The notes beneath the pieces are model-generated. The model had not been told where the DNA came from and did not search any database. It saw nothing but the letters and a program-made list of their open reading frames with translations. DNA of 12,914 nucleotides from the NCBI GenBank assembly GCA_937863205.1, contig CALMGA010000273.1, positions 1-12,914 of the forward strand, written 5' to 3'. Positions within the stretch are counted from its first letter, which is position 1; each line of letters opens with the position of its first letter. Of the stretch, positions 6,531-12,914 are shown piece after piece. The DNA comes from an uncultured Beijerinckiaceae bacterium (GTDB lineage Bacteria > Pseudomonadota > Alphaproteobacteria > Rhizobiales > Beijerinckiaceae). The position numbers and the translations under genes were made by a program.

Positions 6531-7208
6531 TCAGCCGCCGCGTTCGGCCAGCAGCCGCACCACGGCGGCGCGCAGTTCGGCGACGCCCTCGCCGGTTTCG
6601 GACGAGGTGAACAGCACCTGCGGATAGGCGGCCACGCGCAGGCGCAGCTCGGCCAGCGTCGCCTCCACCACGCCGTCGCGGGCCTGGGCTTTGACCTCGT
6701 CCTTCTTGGTCAGCACCACCTGGTAGGACACGGCCGCCTTGTCGAGGATCGTGAACATGTCGCGGTCGAGGGGCTTGAGGCCGTGGCGCCCGTCGACCAG
6801 CACGAACACGCGGGCCAAGGTCGCCCGACCGCGCAGGAAGTCGTGCATCAGGCCGGTCCAGTGGGCGATCTTCTCCTTGGAGGCGACGGCGTAGCCGTAG
6901 CCCGGCATGTCGACGAGATGCGCGCGGGGACTGGACGCCTCGGGGCCGAGGGCGAAGAAGTTCAGCTCCTGGGTGCGGCCGGGGGTGTGCGAGGTGCGCG
7001 CCAGCGCCTTGCGGCCGGTGAGCGCGTTGAGCAGCGACGACTTGCCGACGTTGGAACGTCCGGCGAAGGCGATCTCCGGCGGCCCGAGCGGCGGCAACCC
7101 GTCGGGCTTGGCCGCCGCCCAGATGAAGCGGCACTCGGCCGCGAACAGCTTGCGTCCGGCCTCCAGGAGATCGGGATCGGCGAGGTAGAGCGGATCGAGC
7201 TCAAGCAT
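6531..7208 (-). CDS. engB: Ribosome biogenesis GTP-binding protein EngB (YsxC/YihA)
   Basis: This is an essential-class GTPase that assists assembly of the large ribosomal subunit. The 225-residue sequence has G1 [14 protein letters not shown] (50-63), the conserved [13 protein letters not shown] (73-85), G3 DMPGYGYA (100-107) and G4 TKKDE (167-171), with an [11 protein letters not shown]5 near the C-terminus. Length is slightly above the usual 190-215 because of the N-terminal segment. ATG 7208 is 39 bp from the yidC stop and has no clear Shine-Dalgarno, suggesting it is read from the yidC transcript. An 88-bp gap holding the arginine-rich ORF separates it from argB. Confidence 0.96.
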   Translation of the reverse strand: MLELDPLYLADPDLLEAGRKLFAAECRFIWAAAKPDGLPPLGPPEIAFAGRSNVGKSSLLNALTGRKALARTSHTPGRTQELNFFALGPEASSPRAHLVDMPGYGYAVASKEKIAHWTGLMHDFLRGRATLARVFVLVDGRHGLKPLDRDMFTILDKAAVSYQVVLTKKDEVKAQARDGVVEATLAELRLRVAAYPQVLFTSSETGEGVAELRAAVVRLLAERGG

Positions 7209-7247
7209 CGGGCATGAACCGCCCCGCCGCGCGAGGGATGCCGACCC

Positions 7248-9155
7248 TCACTCCGCCGGGGCCTTGCCGCCCTTGTCGGCGGCGTCGAGCTTGGCCAGAT
7301 CCGACTTGGAGCGGGCCACCGCCGCCGGCGAACTCGCCGGCTTGCGGCGGAACATGCCGCGCAGGTTGTCGAACAGTTCGAGCTTCACGCCGGAGCGCTT
7401 CATGATGACCGACTGCTGGATCAGCGTCAGCGTGTTGTTGGTCGTCCAGTACACGACGAGGCCCGAGGGAAAGGTGCCGAGCATGAAGGTGAAGATCACC
7501 GGCATGTAGGCGAACATGGTCTTCTGCACGGGATCGGTCGGCTCGGGGTTCATCTTCATCTGAAGAAACATCGAAAAGCCCATGATGATGGGCAGGATGC
7601 CGATCGCGAGGAAATGCCCGACCAGCGGCAGCGTGGTCGGATCGAAGTGAAGGAGGCCGAACAGGTTGAAGACGTTGGTCGGATCGGGCTGCGACAGGTC
7701 GCGGATCCACAGAACGAAGGGCGCCTGGCGCATCTCGATGGTGACGAACAGCACCTTGTAGAGGGCGAAGAAGACGGGGATCTGGATCACCATCGGCAGG
7801 CAGCCGGCGACGGGATTGATCTTCTCCGCCTTGTAGATCTTCATCATCTCCTGCTGCTGGCGCATCTTGTCGTCGGGGAAGCGCTCCTTCAGCGCGGCCA
7901 GCTGCGGCTGCGCCGCCTTCATCTTGGCCATCGACACGTAGGACCGGTTGGCCAGCGGAAAGAACACCAGCTTGACCAGGAAGGTCAGGCCGATGATGGC
8001 GAGCCCCATGTTGCCGATGATCTTGTAGATGCCGTCGAGCAGGGCGAACATCGGCTTGGTGAAGAACCAGAGGTAGCCCCAGTCGATCATCAGGTCGAAC
8101 TTCTTGATGCCGCCGGTTTCGTAACGGTTGAGCAGGCTCGACACCTTGGCGCCGGCGAAGACGCGCGAGCCGACCGCGGCCGTGCCGCCGGCCGGCACGG
8201 TCAGCGGCTGGTCGATGGTGGCGGTCTGGTAGGTTTTCTCGGCCGTGCCGAAAGCGGAATAGTCGGCTTCGAAGCTGCGGCCCTGGTCGGGGACAAGCGC
8301 GGTGGCCCAATACTTGTCGGTGAAGCCGGCCCACCCGCCGGTGCCGGTGACCTTGGTGGTGGCGCCGGCCTCCTTCTCGATCTTGGCGTAGGTGATCTCC
8401 TGCTCGGCGTCGCCGACGTAGCCGACGTAGCCCTCGTGCAGCACGGAATAGCCCGACGTCGGCGGCGTACCCTCGCGCACGATCAGCGAATAGGGCCGAA
8501 GGGTGACGGGCTCGGCGCCGTGGTTGGCGATGCTCTGCGTCACGGTGAACATGTAGTCCTTGTCCACCGCGAAGGTGCGGGTGAACACGAGGCCGTGGCC
8601 GTTATCATAGGTCAGCGTCACCGGCTGGTCCGGCGTCAGCCTGTCGCCGCTCGACTTGCTCCACACCGTGTTCGGCCCCGGCACCTCGGCCTGGGTACCC
8701 GCTTGCGGCACGAAACCGGACTCGACGTAGTAGGCGGAGGGCGCACCATGGGGTGACAGCAGCACGATGAGCGGGCTGTTCTTGTCGGGGGTCTCACGGT
8801 AATCCTTCAGGGACAGGTCGTCGAGGCGCGCGCCGGTCAAGGCGATCGAGCCTTCAAGCGCGGGCGTCTCGATGTCGACGCGCGATCCCTGCGCCAGCGC
8901 TTCCCTGCGGGTGCGGCGGGCGGCGGGCGTTTCCGGCGCGACACCGCCCTGCGGCGGCGAATTCACCGTTTGCGGCGGCAGGGCATCCGCCGCGCCGGGT
9001 GCGCCGGGCTTGTTGAGGCCTTGCGAGGTGGCGACCTGAGCCTGGGTTTGCCGGGCCTTGTCGAGCTGCGGCTTGGCGTAGAAGTAGTTCCAGCCGAACA
9101 CGACGATGACCGACAGCAGCAGCGCCAGATAATAGTTCTTGGTGTCGGGCTTCAT
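7248..9155 (-). CDS. yidC: Membrane protein insertase YidC (Oxa1/YidC/Alb3 family)
   Basis: YidC inserts and folds inner-membrane proteins, alone or with SecYEG. The 635-residue product has an N-terminal membrane anchor (about 7-25, YYLALLLSVIVVFGWNYFY), then a Pro/Ala/Gln-rich linker (30-90) and the large periplasmic P1 domain (about 95-345). The conserved insertase core has hydrophobic segments near 362-402, 452-473, 510-530 and 548-580. Core motifs include NRSYVSMAKMKAAQP, GCLPMVIQIPVFFALYKVL, RQAPFVLWIRDLS and FPSGLVVYWTTNN. Lys395 occupies the position of the groove Arg of the E. coli protein, which is usual as far as I know in this class. The start is ATG 9155, in a 4-base ATGA overlap with rnpA; AGAGGA lies 12 bases upstream. 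An in-frame TTG four codons earlier is too close to that site. Confidence 0.97.
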   Translation of the reverse strand: MKPDTKNYYLALLLSVIVVFGWNYFYAKPQLDKARQTQAQVATSQGLNKPGAPGAADALPPQTVNSPPQGGVAPETPAARRTRREALAQGSRVDIETPALEGSIALTGARLDDLSLKDYRETPDKNSPLIVLLSPHGAPSAYYVESGFVPQAGTQAEVPGPNTVWSKSSGDRLTPDQPVTLTYDNGHGLVFTRTFAVDKDYMFTVTQSIANHGAEPVTLRPYSLIVREGTPPTSGYSVLHEGYVGYVGDAEQEITYAKIEKEAGATTKVTGTGGWAGFTDKYWATALVPDQGRSFEADYSAFGTAEKTYQTATIDQPLTVPAGGTAAVGSRVFAGAKVSSLLNRYETGGIKKFDLMIDWGYLWFFTKPMFALLDGIYKIIGNMGLAIIGLTFLVKLVFFPLANRSYVSMAKMKAAQPQLAALKERFPDDKMRQQQEMMKIYKAEKINPVAGCLPMVIQIPVFFALYKVLFVTIEMRQAPFVLWIRDLSQPDPTNVFNLFGLLHFDPTTLPLVGHFLAIGILPIIMGFSMFLQMKMNPEPTDPVQKTMFAYMPVIFTFMLGTFPSGLVVYWTTNNTLTLIQQSVIMKRSGVKLELFDNLRGMFRRKPASSPAAVARSKSDLAKLDAADKGGKAPAE

Positions 9156-9691
9156 GGGTTCGGCCAAATCCTCTTGGGGCCGGATCGAGTCCGTTTGCGC
9201 GGGGGCCGCCCGGTTCGCGTGCCGCTCCGACCTTCGCGCTGTTCGCCGCTTCGGGCGGATCCCGAGGCGTGAACGGCGCCCACCGCGCGAACAAGTTCGC
9301 GCTGCAGCGCCGCGAAGGGGAGCCTGAGCGCCTCCAACCGACCGACAATCACGTAATCATGGCCGGGCCGGGCGGAAAGGTCGGGCGAAAGCCGCACCGC
9401 CTCGCGCAGACGGCGTCGCGCCCTGTTACGCACCACCGCGCAGCCGACCTTCTTTGTCAGGGTGAAGCCGAAGCGGGGCGGATCCGCAGCCTCCGGCGGG
9501 GCTGGCGCGGGATCGCCGCGCCGGGGCGACATTTGCAGCGTCATCGCCTTGCCATGCCAGCGCCGGCCCTTGCCGACGTGGAGGAATTCGGCGCGGCGCT
9601 TCAGGCGGCCGGGCTTGCAGCCGATGCGAGAAGGCCGGTTTGCGTCGGCCCCATCTTCCTCGCCCGTCCGCTCGACCGTTGGGTTCCGCAC
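9152..9691 (-). CDS. rnpA: Ribonuclease P protein component
   Basis: RnpA is the protein subunit of RNase P, which matures the 5' ends of tRNAs. The core is recognisable: RLKRRAEFLHV (29-39), RFGFTLTKKVGCAVVRNRARRRLRE (73-97, the RNR RNA-binding signature) and DYVIVGR (112-118). At 179 residues it is longer than the common 110-130. It has about 28 residues before the core and a basic tail from about 140 rich in Arg, Ser and Gly, ending KRIWPNP. I take GTG 9691 as the start because GGAAGG lies 7 bases upstream and no ATG precedes the core. It overlaps yidC by 4 bases and follows rpmH by 46 bp. Confidence 0.94.
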   Translation of the reverse strand: MRNPTVERTGEEDGADANRPSRIGCKPGRLKRRAEFLHVGKGRRWHGKAMTLQMSPRRGDPAPAPPEAADPPRFGFTLTKKVGCAVVRNRARRRLREAVRLSPDLSARPGHDYVIVGRLEALRLPFAALQRELVRAVGAVHASGSARSGEQREGRSGTRTGRPPRKRTRSGPKRIWPNP

Positions 9692-9737
9692 GGCGCACCC
9701 TTCCGAAGGCGAGCGGCTCGCGGCCGCCAGTGAGGTG

Positions 9738-9872
9738 TCAGGCGGACAGTTTCTTGCGGCCGCGGGCGCGGCGGGCGGCGATCACCTTGCGACCACCAAC
9801 CGTTGCCATGCGGGCGCGAAAGCCATGGCGGCGTTTGCGCACGAGCTTGGAAGGCTGATACGTCCGTTTCAC
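9738..9872 (-). CDS. rpmH: 50S ribosomal protein L34
   Basis: The 44-residue protein reads [20 protein letters not shown] at its N-terminus and ends GRKKLSA, matching L34 over its full length, including the conserved HGFRARMAT centre. It is a small, strongly basic component of the large ribosomal subunit that binds 23S rRNA. The start is GTG at 9872, with GGAG 8 bases upstream, and gives the invariant MKRTYQPS start. It is the first gene of the minus-strand cluster and is followed after 46 bp by rnpA, the classic pairing. Confidence 0.98.
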   Translation of the reverse strand: MKRTYQPSKLVRKRRHGFRARMATVGGRKVIAARRARGRKKLSA

Positions 9873-9963
9873 AGCGAAAACTCCAAATCGTCCGGCCTCT
9901 GATCAGGTCGGCCCGTCGGGATCGCCCTGGCAAGCCGTCACCGGGACAAAGGGTCCGTCCAGG

Positions 9964-9995
9964 CCGGTCTCTCGCCAGGATCGAGAGAATACCGG
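9964..9995. repeat. Imperfect hairpin in the rpmH leader
   Basis: CCGGT-CTCTCG (9964-9974 on the plus strand) pairs with CGAGAG-aat-ACCGG (9982-9995), with a 7-base loop and a 3-base bulge. It lies in the leader transcribed toward rpmH. It overlaps a second possible minus-strand promoter (TGGCCA at 10014-10009, 17 bp, TATTCT at 9991-9986), so either the hairpin or the -10 may be the real signal. No T-run follows. Confidence 0.35.
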
Positions 9996-10065
9996 ACCCG
10001 CCGAGACGTGGCCAGCGAACAGCCACGCCGATCGCCGACCCGGCGCAGACCCGCCCGGCGCCCGC

Positions 10066-10094
10066 CTTATGAGATAGTGCGGGATCGAAGTCAA
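10066..10094 (-). promoter_or_regulatory. Promoter of the rpmH-rnpA-yidC-engB cluster
   Basis: On the minus strand TTGACT (10094-10089) is separated by exactly 17 bp from CATAAG (10071-10066). The hexamers match the sigma-70 consensus in five and four of six positions, in one of the few AT-richer patches of the region. Transcription would begin near 10058, leaving a leader of about 185 bases before the rpmH GTG. Confidence 0.6.
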
Positions 10095-10105
10095 TTTCGT
10101 GCAAG

Positions 10106-10129
10106 TGCGCGACGCGCTGCGCGACGCGC
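10106..10129. repeat. Two tandem copies of TGCGCGACGCGC
   Basis: A perfect 12-base unit is repeated twice head to tail, 11 bp upstream of the -35 box of the rpmH promoter and about 55 bp upstream of the hpf -35 box. The unit is itself rich in GCGC/CGCG symmetry. It could be an activator or nucleoid-protein site, or simple slippage in GC-rich DNA. The rest of the 9873-10282 gap holds only the promoters and hairpin listed. Confidence 0.5.
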
Positions 10130-10184
10130 GCGGGGCGGGCGCGGGTCGGCAGCGCCGGCCGCTTTTCCTCCGTCGCGAGGCGTG

Positions 10185-10214
10185 TTGACTCGCCGCTCCG
10201 CCCGTCCCTACCCT
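10185..10214 (+). promoter_or_regulatory. Candidate hpf promoter
   Basis: TTGACT at 10185-10190, preceded by G, is followed after 17 bp by CTACCC (10208-10213), or after 18 bp by TACCCT. The -35 is strong and the -10 weak, roughly fitting the CTTGAC-N17-CTATAT pattern described for rhizobia. It would leave a leader of about 60 bases before hpf. Confidence 0.4.
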
Positions 10215-10282
10215 GCACGTTTTGGCCGGCATCCGTCGGCCGGCGGGTTTGGACGACGTCGCACCGGATCGGGAGCACCCTC

Positions 10283-10909
10283 ATGACACTGCGCGTTTCG
10301 GGCAAGAACCTCGCGATCGGCGAAGCGCTCCGCACCCATGTGCACGGCCGCATCGACGGCGTGATCGCCAAGTACCACGCCGGCACGCCCGTCGGTCATG
10401 TCACCATCGAGCCGGAGGGCTCGGGCTACCGGGCCGACTGCACCTTGTTCCTCAAGGCCGGGATCACCCTGCAGGTCGAGGCGGTGGCGCATGATCCCTA
10501 CGCCAGCTTCGATAAGGCGGCCGACCGCATCGAACGGCGGCTGCGCGACCATCGCCAGCGCAGCCGGAACCGTCACGCCGGCCAGTCTGCCGAGGCGACG
10601 GCGGACACGACGCGGGTCCTCGCCGCCGTTCTCGCCTTCGCCGCCGAGCCGGAGCACGGCGAAACGGATGGGGGCGAAACGGATCATGAAGAAACGGACG
10701 GGGCGATGTTCCCGGCCGTGGTGGCCGAATCGGCGGAGGGCTTCAAGGACATGACGGTCGCGGCCGCCGTGCGTGCGCTCGATATGGCCGACTGTCCGGT
10801 GGTGGTGTTCCGTTTCGACCGCGATCGCCGCATCAACTTCGTGTATCGCCGCTCGGACGGGAACATCGGCTGGATCGATCCACTCGCCGCCGCCGGTCCT
10901 TCCGCCTAG
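10283..10909 (+). CDS. hpf: Long-form ribosome hibernation promoting factor (HPF/RaiA family)
   Basis: HPF binds the 30S decoding region in stationary phase and, in the long form, dimerises 70S ribosomes into inactive 100S particles. The 208-residue protein has the S30AE domain (about 1-95), including the family motif HDPYASFDKAADRIERRLR (70-88). An Ala/acidic linker follows (96-140), then the short C-terminal dimerisation domain (about 142-200; VVAESAEGFKDMTVAAAVRALDMAD and FVYRRSDGNIGWIDP). The linker contains three 5-residue repeats of the form (G/E)ETD(G/H). ATG 10283 follows GGGAG with 7 bases between. The stop TAG is the first triplet of a 104-bp palindromic element. In many Hyphomicrobiales hpf follows rpoN; here rpmH lies upstream instead. 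Confidence 0.95.
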   Translation: MTLRVSGKNLAIGEALRTHVHGRIDGVIAKYHAGTPVGHVTIEPEGSGYRADCTLFLKAGITLQVEAVAHDPYASFDKAADRIERRLRDHRQRSRNRHAGQSAEATADTTRVLAAVLAFAAEPEHGETDGGETDHEETDGAMFPAVVAESAEGFKDMTVAAAVRALDMADCPVVVFRFDRDRRINFVYRRSDGNIGWIDPLAAAGPSA

Positions 10910-11010
10910 AGCATCGGACCGAAAAGTGCGAAGCGGTTTTCGGATTCATCCGATGCGGCACAAGAAGTCAGGGCATCGGACCGGACCCGTTTCCAGGGTC
11001 CGATGCTCTA
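10907..11010. repeat. 104-bp palindromic repeat element A (MITE-like)
   Basis: Perfect 14-base terminal inverted repeats, TAGAGCATCGGACC (10907-10920) and its complement (10997-11010), bound a 104-bp element. Inside are two hairpins, each closed by GCATCGGA/TCCGATGC (10911-18 with 10949-56; 10973-80 with 10999-11006). The first continues as CCGAAAA/TTTTCGG around an 11-base loop ending GCGG. The element begins exactly at the hpf stop codon. It has no coding capacity, and I recall similar dispersed palindromes from rhizobial genomes. It may also fold as RNA and shape hpf-ptsN readthrough. Confidence 0.8.
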
Positions 11011-11170
11011 AAGAGCGGTGGGCTGCGACCCCGGACCGATCCGCGCCGCAGCCTCGGGATGCCTTCGCGAGCCTGCTTGCGCCGTCAGTCCGATGCCGCT
11101 GCGATCCCGCCTTGAAATCGCACCCGATTGCGGCGAAAGCCGCTCGGCCGATCATCGCCCGCACGGGCGC

Positions 11171-11184
11171 GTGACTTATATCAC
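11171..11184. promoter_or_regulatory. CRP/FNR-like inverted repeat upstream of ptsN
   Basis: GTGA (11171-11174), six bases CTTATA, then TCAC (11181-11184) match the GTGA-N6-TCAC core of CRP-family operators. The TTATAT inside it (11176-11181) resembles a -10 box, about 105 bp before the ptsN ATG, but no good -35 lies 17 bp upstream. The remaining parts of 11011-11285 show no ORF or other signal I trust. Confidence 0.35.
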
Positions 11185-11285
11185 CAGTCGTGGCACCTCG
11201 CCCGGCACTGCCTCAACACCGACACGCCGACCCTTGATGCCCTCACCATCGGCCGGCGCGCGGCTCCACGGATTCGACGTTTGCG

Positions 11286-11750
11286 ATGTCCTTGAACACC
11301 TTGATCACGCGTGATGCGGTGCTGCCCTGCCTGCGGGTCGCCTCCAAGAAGCAGGCCCTTCAGGAACTCAGCGACCATGCCGCCCGCGCGTGCAACCTTC
11401 CCGCCCGGGAAATCTTTGACGCGCTGCTGCAGCGAGAGCGCCTGGGATCGACGGGAATCGGCAGCGGCATCGCCATTCCGCACGGCAAGCTCGCCGGGGT
11501 GGAGCGCATTGCCGGCGTGTTCGCCCGCCTGGACAAGCCGATCGACTTCGAGTCGCTGGATGGCGAGCCGGTGGACCTGATCCTGCTCCTGATGGCGCCG
11601 GAAGCCGCCGGAGCCGATCACCTGAAAGCGCTGGCGCGGGCGGCGCGCCTGCTGCGCTCGCAGGCGGTGACGGCGAAGCTGCGCACCACGCGCGATGCCG
11701 GCGTGATCTACGCGACCCTGGCCGAGGAGCCGCGCTCCGACGCGGCCTGA
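11286..11750 (+). CDS. ptsN: PTS IIA-like nitrogen regulatory protein (EIIA-Ntr)
   Basis: EIIA-Ntr is the last phosphate acceptor of the nitrogen PTS (PtsP-NPr-PtsN) and acts by protein contacts on potassium, nitrogen and stress regulation rather than sugar transport. The 154-residue protein has the phosphorylation site in GIGSGIAIPHGKL (57-69, His66) and the second conserved His112 in EAAGADHLKALA. LLLLMAPE precedes the latter, as in the family. Length is standard. ATG 11286 has no clear Shine-Dalgarno, but the start MSLNTLITRDAV is typical for the family. It follows hpf, as expected, but with a 376-bp gap containing palindromic element A. The partners ptsP and ptsO are not in the window. 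Confidence 0.96.
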   Translation: MSLNTLITRDAVLPCLRVASKKQALQELSDHAARACNLPAREIFDALLQRERLGSTGIGSGIAIPHGKLAGVERIAGVFARLDKPIDFESLDGEPVDLILLLMAPEAAGADHLKALARAARLLRSQAVTAKLRTTRDAGVIYATLAEEPRSDAA

Positions 11751-11753
11751 GCC

Positions 11754-11857
11754 GCTGAGCAGGTTTCGCAAAAATGCCCCGCGGTTTTGCGAAACCTGCG
11801 GCTTGTCAGAGAGCGAAGCGGGCGGAGCGTTGGCCGGCCAACGCGAACCTGCTTAGC
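11754..11857. repeat. 104-bp palindromic repeat element B (MITE-like, same family as A)
   Basis: Near-perfect outer inverted repeats, GCTGAGCAGGTTTCGC (11754-11769) and GCGAACCTGCTTAGC (11843-11857), bound 104 bp, the same length as element A. Inside, GCAGGTTTCGCAAAA (11759-11773) pairs perfectly with 11785-11799 around an 11-base loop ending GCGG. A self-complementary 18-mer, GCGTTGGCC/GGCCAACGC, is at 11827-11844. It fills almost all of the space between the converging ptsN and glk genes and could serve as a two-way terminator. Confidence 0.72.
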
Positions 11858-11873
11858 CCGGAACCGACCCGGC

Positions 11874-12875
11874 TCAACGCCAAGTGCGGCGCTCGTAGTC
11901 GAGGGCGTAGCGTCCGGGGTCGGCAGCGATGGCGGCGAGCCCGTGCAGCACCGCATCGTCCACCGTGATGATGCCCGTCGACACCTGCCGCAGCACGCGG
12001 CCGAAGGGCGCCTTGTCCTCGAAACGGGCGCGAAAGGTCTGCGGGTCGAGCAGATCGACGACGCGCGGCAGCACCCCGCCGGAAAAGGTCACGCCGCCCG
12101 TGGCGAGAAAGGCGACCGCCATGTCGCCGGCGTAGCGGGCCACCAGCTGCCAGAACAGGCGCACCGTTTCCGCCTCCTCGCCGCGCGGATCGGCGTTGGC
12201 GCGGGGGACGAGCACGTTCTGGTCGATGGCGGGCGCAACCAGACCGCGCGCGGTGAACCGCGCCTGGTGGATGCGAGCCAGCCCCGGTCCCGACAGCAGC
12301 GTTTCGGCGCTGATCCGCCCGTGGGGGGCGACGGAGATGTGGGGCCAGATCGCCGCTTCCTCGGCGCCGACCGGGCCGAAGTCGATGTGGCCGGCCTCGC
12401 TCGCCAGCGCGAAATGCTTGCCGTCGACCTCAAGAAGGGCGGACGCGCCGAGGCCCGTTCCCGGACCGAGAACGAAACGGGCGCCGCGCTTGTAGCCGGC
12501 AACCGAGCCGATGGGACGGATCCAGTCCGGCCGGATCACGGGAAGGGCGAGGGCCTGCGCCTCGAAGTCGTTGAGCATCAGGCCTTGTTCGAGCGAAAGG
12601 GCGGCGGCGACCTCCGCCCCGTCGATGCGCCAGTGCGCATTGGTCATGTTGACCTGCCGTCCCTCGACGGGACCGGCGGCGCAGACCACGGCCGAGCGCG
12701 GCCGCGCCGGCAGGTGCGGCACGACGTCGGCGATCGCCGACTGCAGGTCGGGGAAGTCGCGGGTACCGCGATGCTGGTGCTCCGACATCGCCGCACCCGG
12801 CTCGGCGACCAGGGCGAAGCGGGCATTGGTGCCGCCGATGTCGCCGACGAGGAGTGGAAACGGGAACAGGGCCAT
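11874..12875 (-). CDS. glk: Glucokinase
   Basis: Glucokinase phosphorylates free glucose with ATP to glucose 6-phosphate in the cytosol. The 333-residue protein has the phosphate-1 motif LVGDIGGTNARFAL (9-22), the AGPVEG and TNAHW segments, LNDFEAQA (101-108) with the presumed catalytic Asp103, GPGTGLGAS, SEAGHIDF and the C-terminal FSGGVLPR. These fit the bacterial Glk family of E. coli type rather than the ROK type. ATG 12875 is supported by AGGA six bases upstream. Only 39 bases remain before the window edge, so operon partners upstream are unseen. The gene converges on ptsN, with palindromic element B between them. Confidence 0.96.
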   Translation of the reverse strand: MALFPFPLLVGDIGGTNARFALVAEPGAAMSEHQHRGTRDFPDLQSAIADVVPHLPARPRSAVVCAAGPVEGRQVNMTNAHWRIDGAEVAAALSLEQGLMLNDFEAQALALPVIRPDWIRPIGSVAGYKRGARFVLGPGTGLGASALLEVDGKHFALASEAGHIDFGPVGAEEAAIWPHISVAPHGRISAETLLSGPGLARIHQARFTARGLVAPAIDQNVLVPRANADPRGEEAETVRLFWQLVARYAGDMAVAFLATGGVTFSGGVLPRVVDLLDPQTFRARFEDKAPFGRVLRQVSTGIITVDDAVLHGLAAIAADPGRYALDYERRTWR

Positions 12876-12914
12876 GCTCTTTCCTGCCGTTGGCGTGCGG
12901 TCGCGGCCCCATCT

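Noticed and set aside
7201..8334. 377-codon minus-strand ORF overlapping yidC and the engB gap
   Set aside because: Its Arg/Gly/His-rich composition and out-of-frame overlap with the clear YidC insertase domain mark it as spurious.
7614..8756. 380-codon plus-strand ORF antisense to yidC
   Set aside because: It is a His/Asp/Leu/Gly-rich mirror of the yidC codons with no domain and no ribosome site.
9873..10282. Chromosome origin next to rpmH
   Set aside because: rpmH lies near oriC in many bacteria, but I see no DnaA-box cluster (TTATCCACA-like) or AT-rich unwinding region here, and dnaA is absent.
9601..10386. 261-codon minus-strand ORF across rnpA, rpmH and the control region
   Set aside because: It overlaps L34 and RnpA in the wrong frame and crosses the promoter region; its sequence is low-complexity.
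11759..11799. Simple rho-independent terminator of ptsN
   Set aside because: The stem is perfect, but no T-run follows and the hairpin is part of a larger 104-bp element, so I list it as a repeat with possible terminator activity.

Overview
The window looks like chromosomal DNA of a high-GC alphaproteobacterium, most likely of the order Hyphomicrobiales (Rhizobiales). The main reason is the minus-strand run rpmH-rnpA-yidC-engB-argB-pyrimidine 5'-nucleotidase, an order I know from that group. Supporting points are a GTG-started rpmH, a long HPF followed by ptsN, third codon positions dominated by G and C, and palindromic intergenic repeats. Genus cannot be fixed from sequence alone. I found no tRNA, rRNA, CRISPR array, transposase or phage gene.

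Layout. (1) Positions 1-483 (minus) are the 5' part of a PhzF-family gene cut by the window edge. It diverges from lysC (aspartokinase, 619-1869), which overlaps a class I glutamine amidotransferase gene (1869-2582) by one base. (2) Positions 2574-3955 hold a bidirectional terminator-like hairpin, a small unrecognised minus-strand ORF and an atypical SDR gene. The SDR gene diverges from an MmyB-type HTH regulator (3956-4789); the shared 98-bp region carries a promoter covered by two GGTGTRAC direct repeats. (3) Positions 4797-9872 (minus) are the conserved housekeeping cluster: L34, RNase P protein, YidC insertase, EngB GTPase, N-acetylglutamate kinase and a HAD nucleotidase, joined by short gaps or 4-base overlaps. 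(4) Positions 9873-10282 are a divergent control region with a good promoter for rpmH and a weaker one for hpf. (5) Positions 10283-11750 carry hpf and ptsN. (6) Positions 11874-12875 (minus) carry glk, convergent with ptsN.

How the genes fit together. The L34-RnpA-YidC-EngB genes link ribosome assembly, tRNA processing and membrane insertion. argB rides at the end of that transcript and may have its own translational control. hpf and ptsN pair ribosome hibernation with the nitrogen PTS. lysC opens the aspartate-family pathway (Lys, Met, Thr, diaminopimelate).

The most interesting non-gene signals are: a 17-codon, five-arginine upstream ORF whose stop overlaps the argB start; an internal GTG with a strong Shine-Dalgarno in lysC, placed to make a separate ACT-domain beta subunit; and two 104-bp palindromic elements of one family flanking ptsN, the first of which supplies the hpf stop codon. 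I see no clearly new multi-gene system. These regulatory candidates are the best leads.
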